NCBI GenBank assembly: GCA_937927845.1
Contig: CALFXE010000124.1
Coordinates: 1-11,194, forward strand
DNA: 11,194 nt
Source: an uncultured Paludibacter sp.
GTDB taxonomy: Bacteria > Bacteroidota > Bacteroidia > Bacteroidales > Paludibacteraceae
Reading direction: 5' to 3'
Position 1 is the stretch's first letter. Each line of letters starts with the position of its first letter. The notes under the pieces are model-generated. The model did not search any database and had not been told where the DNA came from. It saw only the letters and a program-made list of their open reading frames with translations. The position numbers were made by a program, and so were the translations under genes. Shown in pieces: positions 7,348 to 11,194 of the stretch.

Positions 7348-7803
7348 ATGACATCAAACTCATTTAGATATGCGACAAAAGTTTGGTTGACAAGTGTTGT
7401 TGTTGCACCGTTCTTATATTTTTTAATCAGCGGTACTTTTGACATTAAGAAACTTCACATAGAAGCAGCAGGACTTGGATTATATACGTTGTTTGCTATT
7501 GCATTCGGACTTTTATTCTCGATACCTTGCTGGACAATATTAATATTTGCAGTTAAAATCATAAACAAACAAAATGTATCATTGACAAGCAAGAAAGTTA
7601 TCATAATATTAATAGGAGTTGTGTTGACGTACCTTTTATTTTATCTATTATTTTTTAAAGACAGGATTGACAGCGAACAACTAAGCTTTAATATGAGACT
7701 CGCTACAGCTTATTGTTTGACAAATATAATCGGTATGACTTTTTACAAATTAGAGCCAGATTTAAAAGGACAAAAAAGCAGCACACAACACGTGCATTTG
7801 TAA
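7348..7803 (+). CDS. Small four-helix membrane protein of unknown function (cassette 7)
   Basis: The product is a 151-residue integral membrane protein with four predicted helices, at about 11-29, 41-69, 84-103 and 117-133. There are basic residues at the cytoplasmic-type ends (KKLH, KIINK, SKK) and no enzymatic motif that I recognise. ATG 7348 is chosen because it lies inside the cassette after a 52-nt leader and opens with a polar N-terminus; the open frame back to 7225 is repeat-encoded. The stop (7801-7803) is inside the terminal repeat, so the last residues (SSTQHVHL) come from the outer arm and left inner arm. The cassette is the shortest in the window, about 680 bp including its repeat. 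Small membrane proteins are frequent cassette cargo; the role is unknown. Confidence 0.65.
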   Translation: MTSNSFRYATKVWLTSVVVAPFLYFLISGTFDIKKLHIEAAGLGLYTLFAIAFGLLFSIPCWTILIFAVKIINKQNVSLTSKKVIIILIGVVLTYLLFYLLFFKDRIDSEQLSFNMRLATAYCLTNIIGMTFYKLEPDLKGQKSSTQHVHL

Positions 7804-7983
7804 AAGCATGGCTTGACCAGCAACACTTGTGCAGCAGTAATTCTTATCATCTTCTGTTCAAGCCGACATTTTGCTATTGAACATTTGTAATTATCTTCAG
7901 CAGTAGTTTTTCAATTATGCTTTTGTATCAGGCTGACGAAACGCAAAATTCCATGCCTTCACAAATGCTTTAACGTTGTATGT
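7780..7983 (+). repeat. attC-like repeat 7
   Basis: The outer arm AGCACACAAC is at 7780-7789, the 4-nt spacer ACGT at 7790-7793, the left inner arm GCATTTGTAAAAGCATGG at 7794-7811, the right inner arm CCATGCCTTCACAAATGC at 7951-7968, the 6-nt spacer TTTAAC at 7969-7974, and GTTGTATGT at 7975-7983 opens cassette 8. The inner arm sequence differs from repeats 4-6 on both sides in a compensating way, which supports selection for pairing. Confidence 0.85.
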
Positions 7984-8164
7984 CACCCTATTGGGACACA
8001 TCGTGCCTTTAATATCGAAACCTTATAAAACTTTCAAATCGGTTAGTAAATGTTTAAAACGGAGGTGACAGATACCACAACAAGCAAACTAAAAATAGAC
8101 TTGGGGTTAATTGTATTATTTAAAGTGGCCATGCAGAAAATATCATATAAATAATATACTAAAA
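7984..8164 (+). other. Long leader of cassette 8, no gene seen
   Basis: This 181-nt stretch between the cassette boundary and the ATG at 8165 is longer than the other leaders (12-56 nt). It contains a purine-rich GGAGGTGA at 8061-8068 without a start codon behind it, and AT-rich sequence just before the gene. It could hold a private promoter, but no convincing Bacteroidota TTTG / TAnnTTTG pair was found. Nothing else can be supported. Confidence 0.4.
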
Positions 8165-9565
8165 ATGAAAGGCAAATTATTTCTGGTTATTTTCCTGACG
8201 TCATACTGCTATGGTATGACGCAAACTACCTCGTCAAAAAAGAAGTCGCAAGTAGATTCCCTGATTCATATCGAAATGAAAAACCAAAGAATTCCTGGGT
8301 TATCGGTTGTTGTAGTAAGAGACGGAAAAATTGAATATATAAAAGGCTATGGTAATTCTAACTTGGAGCATAATGTACCTGTAAAACCCGAGACTGTTTT
8401 TCAAACAGCATCTGTTGGTAAACAGTTTACTGCGTTTGCTGTAATGCTGTTGGTGCAGGATGGTAAATTGAGTCTCGATGATAAGCTTTCAAAATTTTTT
8501 CCCTATGCACCTGCCGGTTGGGATTCCATTACCATTGAAAACATGCTCAACCACACCAGCGGATTTGGCGACTACATTGACAACTTTAATTACCAGGCCC
8601 ACTATACCGAAGACAGCTTGTACCAGGAATTTAAAAAAAGACCATTGTTGTTTAAAGCCGGTGAAAAACAGAAATACAGCAATATGGCTTATGCAACACT
8701 CGGTATCATTATGAGTAAAGTGACCGGTAAATTTTATGGCGACTTTTTAAAAGACCGTATTTTAATACCATTGGGAATGACTACTGCAAGGATCAATTCA
8801 GAAGAAGATATTGTTCCCAACCGGGCATCAGGATACAGGATGGTGAATGGTGTAATAAAGAACCAGGAATGGGTGTCACCTACTACTAACACAACAGCAG
8901 ATGGCCCACTCCTTTTAACCGTACTCGATATGGCCAAATGGGAAGCAGGATTAAATGTCGGTAAACTATTGAAAAAGGAATATTACGATTTGATGTGGAC
9001 GCCTGCAAAACTAAATGACGGAACTTTTGCAAGATATGGTTTTGGATGGGCAATAGATTCTTTAAATGGTAAGCGGATATTGCAACATAACGGAAGCTGG
9101 CAGGGTTTTGAATCAACAATCAAACGCTATCCCGAGAAGAAAATGGCAGTGATTGTATTTGCTAATCTCAAACGAGCCAGTACTTATAAAATTTCAACCA
9201 AAATATTACAAATTTATCATCCCGAGCTAAGCATTACCAGTTTAAAAACAATAGAAGATACAGAGCCTGAGATAACAAAGTTGGTAACCGGGTTTATAAA
9301 TAATGTGATGGACAAAAAAATGCGTGCAGATCAGTTCACAGCCGAATTGGCTAAAGAAATTATGGATAGCACTATGCAGCAAAGAGGTTCGGAATATTTC
9401 AAATCAAAAGGTAACTTTTTAAAACCTGAACTGCTTTCAAGAAAGGAATTGGATAATGGCATCCGGGAGTATCATTACAGACTTTTATTCAGTAAAGAAA
9501 TATTAGGGTTCATTATACAGGTCAACAAAGAAAACAAGATAGAAGATTTTAAAACGATTGAGTGA
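8165..9565 (+). CDS. Exported class C beta-lactamase-like serine hydrolase (cassette 8)
   Basis: The 466-residue product has a signal peptide (MKGKLFLVIFLTSYCYG) and a full serine beta-lactamase / penicillin-binding-protein-like domain over about 30-345. The nucleophile motif is S83-V-G-K86 (TASVGKQFTAF), the second motif Y171-S-N173 (KYSNMAYATLG), and the third H308-N-G (QHNGSWQGF), which replaces the KTG of true class C enzymes. HTSGFGDY at 130-137 and the GFGW/GYRM blocks are typical of the wide 'serine hydrolase / beta-lactamase' family, whose members are mostly peptidases or esterases; antibiotic hydrolysis cannot be inferred. Residues 350-466 form a C-terminal extension of unknown role. 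ATG 8165 is chosen for the signal peptide over an open frame from 8111. It is the largest cassette before the insertion, its base composition looks less AT-rich than its neighbours, and the stop is 38 bases before the repeat. Confidence 0.85.
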   Translation: MKGKLFLVIFLTSYCYGMTQTTSSKKKSQVDSLIHIEMKNQRIPGLSVVVVRDGKIEYIKGYGNSNLEHNVPVKPETVFQTASVGKQFTAFAVMLLVQDGKLSLDDKLSKFFPYAPAGWDSITIENMLNHTSGFGDYIDNFNYQAHYTEDSLYQEFKKRPLLFKAGEKQKYSNMAYATLGIIMSKVTGKFYGDFLKDRILIPLGMTTARINSEEDIVPNRASGYRMVNGVIKNQEWVSPTTNTTADGPLLLTVLDMAKWEAGLNVGKLLKKEYYDLMWTPAKLNDGTFARYGFGWAIDSLNGKRILQHNGSWQGFESTIKRYPEKKMAVIVFANLKRASTYKISTKILQIYHPELSITSLKTIEDTEPEITKLVTGFINNVMDKKMRADQFTAELAKEIMDSTMQQRGSEYFKSKGNFLKPELLSRKELDNGIREYHYRLLFSKEILGFIIQVNKENKIEDFKTIE

Positions 9566-9603
9566 AAACTTTTGAAATTCAAAAAGGCCTCGACGAAGGG
9601 CGT

Positions 9604-9685
9604 ACATACAACAGGGAGTTTGTTGCTATGCTGGCTGACGAATAAGTTCTCAGCTTTATATCGCTATCAGCCCATATCCAGCCGA
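9604..9685 (+). repeat. attC-like repeat 8, left part, interrupted by the IS110 element
   Basis: The outer arm ACATACAAC (9604-9612) matches GTTGTATGT at 7975-7983, the start of cassette 8. It is followed by the 4-nt spacer AGGG and the left inner arm AGTTTGTTGCTATGCTGG (9617-9634). The repeat is recognisable up to CCAGCCGA (9678-9685) and resumes at 11034-11036 with GACGGAATTC. Joining the parts gives about 132 nt between inner arms, close to the 135-139 nt of intact copies. Confidence 0.8.
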
Positions 9686-9722
9686 TTTCTATGAACTTTC
9701 CAAATCTATTTTTACTTCGTTT

Positions 9723-10739
9723 TTAAGCTGCCGAAATGCAGTTATTAACAAACGGCTTCCCATTCTTTACAACAGCAAAGGCACGTAATACAAGTTTGTT
9801 TCGTATGGCATTGATCACACTCATTTTATGTTTTCCTTCTTCCACCTTTCTATCGTAGTATGCCCGCAGTTCTTTTACATAGCGCAGTGATGATACAGCA
9901 CACAGGTGCAGGAGTGCTTTCAGATTCTTGTTAGCCATCTTATGAACCCGGTGTTTTCCCTTTATACTTATGCCGCTTTGGTATTCGAAAGGCACTACCC
10001 CGCAGTAGCAGGCAAGTTGCTTGCCGGTTTCGCACAGCGTAAATGCATTTGTACATGCAATAAGATATGCTGCTGTTACAGGCCCTATGCAAGGGATAGA
10101 TAAGAGCAGTTCGTATTGCCTGGATGTAAGCTTATTGCTCTTTATTTTTTTCAGGAGTGCAGCTTCAATTTTGAGGATAGTATTTTTCGTGGCAGTGATG
10201 AGCGGCTTATGTATTTTCTCCAACTCCTTCACCGCAGCCGGGTCAGTGGTGAGTTTAAGTTCTTTTAAATTGCTGCGCAGGGCACTGAGCTGGGTGATAT
10301 GCCGGTTACGCAAGGTGATAAGATCTTTCACTGCCTGTATGCCTTCATGCAGTGCTGCTGCGGGTTTTAGGCGATCGGCAAACCTGAGCGCATAGGTTGC
10401 CAACCGGCGGCTATCTACCTTATCGCTTTTGCCACGGGCAATGCCCAGGCTCCACTTTACCTGTGCTCCATTTTCGATACACAATTGAATTTGATGTTTG
10501 TTGCAAAAACTTACGAGGCGGCGGTGATAAAGCCCAGTGTTCTCAATAACGAAAATAGTATTAGCATCAAGCGTAACGGACTCCTTGTTTAACCATGTTT
10601 TCATTTGGTGCAAACCAGGATCGGTATTGTCAAAAACCTTCCAGCGGGGCTCCGTTTTTTGTTCTCCTGATTGAGCAATAAAAGCTACATCAATTGTTTT
10701 TTTAGAAACATCGATACCAACATAAAATTTTCTGTTCAT
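9723..10739 (-). CDS. IS110-family transposase (DEDD / RuvC-like with serine domain)
   Basis: The 338-residue product has the IS110 layout. An N-terminal RuvC-like domain carries the DEDD tetrad: D10 in VGIDVSKK, E66 in FVIENTGLY, and D106 and D109 in GKSDKVDSRR. A coiled-coil linker spans about 140-200. The C-terminal transposase_20-type domain has SIPCIGPVTAA (214-224) and YQSGISIKGKHRVHKMANK, in which S255 is the candidate catalytic serine. Length and all key residues are normal, so the gene looks intact. IS110 enzymes cut and rejoin DNA through a circular intermediate, guided by an RNA encoded in the element's non-coding end. It is on the opposite strand to the cassette genes and is the only minus-strand gene in the window. 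The ATG at 10737-10739 gives the canonical MNRKFYVGID start. Confidence 0.93.
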   Translation of the reverse strand: MNRKFYVGIDVSKKTIDVAFIAQSGEQKTEPRWKVFDNTDPGLHQMKTWLNKESVTLDANTIFVIENTGLYHRRLVSFCNKHQIQLCIENGAQVKWSLGIARGKSDKVDSRRLATYALRFADRLKPAAALHEGIQAVKDLITLRNRHITQLSALRSNLKELKLTTDPAAVKELEKIHKPLITATKNTILKIEAALLKKIKSNKLTSRQYELLLSIPCIGPVTAAYLIACTNAFTLCETGKQLACYCGVVPFEYQSGISIKGKHRVHKMANKNLKALLHLCAVSSLRYVKELRAYYDRKVEEGKHKMSVINAIRNKLVLRAFAVVKNGKPFVNNCISAA

Positions 10740-10765
10740 AACCTGTATTTTTAAGTTGACGAAAA

Positions 10766-10933
10766 ATGAACTAACCGATTTTGCTGCCGGTTCAAGTCCT
10801 TAATAATGGGTATAAAATCCCTAATTTCTATCTGAACAAAAGGCGGCAAAAGAGTGGAGGAAGATTGCATCAGCCGATGGGTAAAAAACCCTGACGAAAT
10901 AACCTAAAGCGCTTCCTCCACTGGTTAGTTTAT
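10766..10933 (-). ncRNA. Candidate IS110 bridge RNA
   Basis: Upstream of the transposase, nested inverted repeats define a compact RNA on the transposase strand. The closing stem pairs 10766-10776 with 10923-10933 (11 positions; the one G:T on the + strand becomes C:A on the RNA strand). Within it are two lobes. The lobe closed by 10853-10863 / 10912-10922 is an exact 11-bp stem (AGTGGAGGAAG). The lobe closed by 10779-10788 / 10842-10851 pairs at 9 of 10 positions, plus GTTCA/TGAAC inside. Each lobe has a large internal loop capped by a GGG/CCC hairpin, the two-loop plan known for IS110 bridge RNAs. The loop of the second lobe contains ATTTCTAT (10824-10831), identical to the element's end at 9685-9692, and GTCCTTAA (10796-10803), matching six bases of the opposite end. 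Ends of the transcript are estimates. Confidence 0.72.
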
Positions 10934-10936
10934 CAA

Positions 10937-10943
10937 CAAATTA
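10937..10943 (-). promoter_or_regulatory. Possible -7 element for the bridge RNA
   Basis: On the minus strand this reads TAATTTG, one base short of the Bacteroidota -7 consensus TAnnTTTG. It would lie four bases before an RNA starting at 10933. No clear -33 TTTG was confirmed in the purine/pyrimidine tract upstream (about 10955-10985), so support is weak. Confidence 0.25.
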
Positions 10944-11033
10944 CTGTGAATAGTAAAAGAAAAAAAAAGCAAAAAAGAAAAAATAATAGTAGTAATAGAA
11001 TTTAATCAATATTTTCATAGTGCAATGCTAAAG

Positions 11034-11149
11034 GACGGAATTCTATCGGCTTTTGTTGTTATCTTCATCATCAGTTTTTCAATCAGCAGCGGCTCCGGGC
11101 TGGACTTTAATAAATCCCAGCACAGCAGCAAGCTCTGTCCGTAAGGTGC
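11034..11149 (+). repeat. attC-like repeat 8, right part
   Basis: Repeat sequence resumes after the insertion with GACGGAATTC and the shared TTATCTTCATCATCAG segment. The right inner arm CCAGCACAGCAGCAAGCT (11117-11134) pairs with 9617-9634 at 15 of 18 positions, across the inserted element. The 6-nt spacer CTGTCC (11135-11140) follows, then GTAAGGTGC (11141-11149) opens the next cassette. The usual GTT is GTA here. Confidence 0.78.
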
Positions 11150-11194
11150 AAGCTGGTTTGACCTGAACGAAACGTACCTTTCGTTTTCTTCGCA
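11150..11194 (+). other. Start of cassette 9, gene not reached
   Basis: Only 45 bases follow the last boundary before the window ends. No start codon with a usable frame can be assigned, so the cargo is unknown. Confidence 0.4.

Larger units (their letters stand above)
9686..11033 (-). mobile_element. IS110-family insertion sequence inserted in attC-like repeat 8
   Basis: The element is about 1.35 kb. It has a short non-coding end (9686-9722) after the transposase and a long one (10740-11033) before it, as in the IS110 subgroup. Boundaries were inferred by aligning the interrupted repeat to the intact ones: the repeat stops after CCAGCCGA at 9685 and resumes at GACGGAATTC, 11034. A GA dinucleotide is present at both junctions (9684-9685, 11034-11035), fitting the dinucleotide core that IS110 elements share with their targets. 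No long terminal inverted repeats are seen, as expected. Ends may be off by a few bases. Confidence 0.8.
51..11194 (+). other. Integron-like array of single-gene cassettes (eight complete, a ninth starting)
   Basis: Eight single-gene units run head to tail on the + strand, each followed closely by a repeat of about 200 bp. Unit starts, taken as the G of GTT, are at 51, 900, 1778, 3254, 4633, 6292, 7295 and 7975, with a degenerate ninth (GTA) at 11141. Each unit begins with a GTT-arm that is the exact reverse complement of the AAC-arm starting its own terminal repeat, and this arm differs between units: GTTGTACGAA, GTTGGCTGCA, GTTGCCTGC, GTTGTGCGT, GTTATATGCG, GTTATGTGGC, GTTGTGTGCT, GTTGTATGT. 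In integrons this pattern follows from cassette circles joining through attC cut between G and TT. The arms approximate RYAYAAC and GTTRTRY, close to the classical RYYYAAC and GTTRRRY. No integrase or attI is present. The interpretation as integron cassettes is inference from structure. Confidence 0.8.

Noticed and set aside
707..7983. Repeats as a CRISPR array or as MITEs
   Set aside because: Units are about 200 bp with genes between them, not short repeats with spacers. A MITE would carry the same inverted ends in every copy with target duplications, whereas here the outer arms pair within each gene unit.
8061..8068. GGAGGTGA as a Shine-Dalgarno site
   Set aside because: No start codon lies at a suitable distance downstream, and the gene starts about 100 bases later.
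10021..10395. 124-codon open frame on the + strand
   Set aside because: It is antisense to the well-supported IS110 transposase and has no recognisable protein features.

Overview
The window looks like a chromosomal piece of a Bacteroidota genome, probably in or near the Chitinophagaceae. The signs are AT-rich coding DNA, lipoproteins with short leaders, starts without clear Shine-Dalgarno sites, and family-typical protein sequences. It is accessory DNA, not a housekeeping operon. No tRNA, rRNA or CRISPR array was seen.

The main structure is a one-directional array of single-gene units separated by a roughly 200-bp repeat, present eight times within the window plus the tail of a ninth at the left edge. 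Each repeat has the same plan: an outer arm ending in AAC, a 3-4 nt spacer, an 18-nt inner arm, a 132-139 nt terminal segment, the complementary inner arm, a 6-nt spacer, and GTT starting the next outer arm. The two inner arms of one repeat pair with each other. The outer arm does not pair with the GTT arm across the repeat. It pairs with the GTT arm at the far (5') end of its own gene unit, differently in each unit. That is the signature expected of integron gene cassettes (attC sites split at G/TT), here with unusually long sites and 9-10 bp outer arms. No integrase lies in the window, so this is an integrase-less stretch of cassettes or part of a larger array.

Cassette cargo from left to right, all on the + strand: a MORN-like lipoprotein (64-705); a second lipoprotein (915-1583); an IS630-like DDE transposase without its own visible terminal repeats (1835-3124); a membrane-anchored coiled-coil protein (3299-4420); an RtcB-family RNA ligase-like protein (4682-6088); a secreted trypsin-like serine protease (6325-7098); a four-helix membrane protein (7348-7803); and an exported class C beta-lactamase-like serine hydrolase (8165-9565). 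A ninth cassette begins at 11142. Six of the eight products carry export or membrane signals.

Repeat 8 is split by an IS110-family insertion sequence of about 1.35 kb (9686-11033), with its transposase on the minus strand. The long non-coding end upstream of the transposase folds into a two-lobed structure (10766-10933, minus strand) with the layout of an IS110 bridge RNA. One internal loop repeats sequence from the element's own ends, and the other resembles one side of the insertion site. The element therefore appears to have landed within an attC-like site, at a position conserved between repeats.
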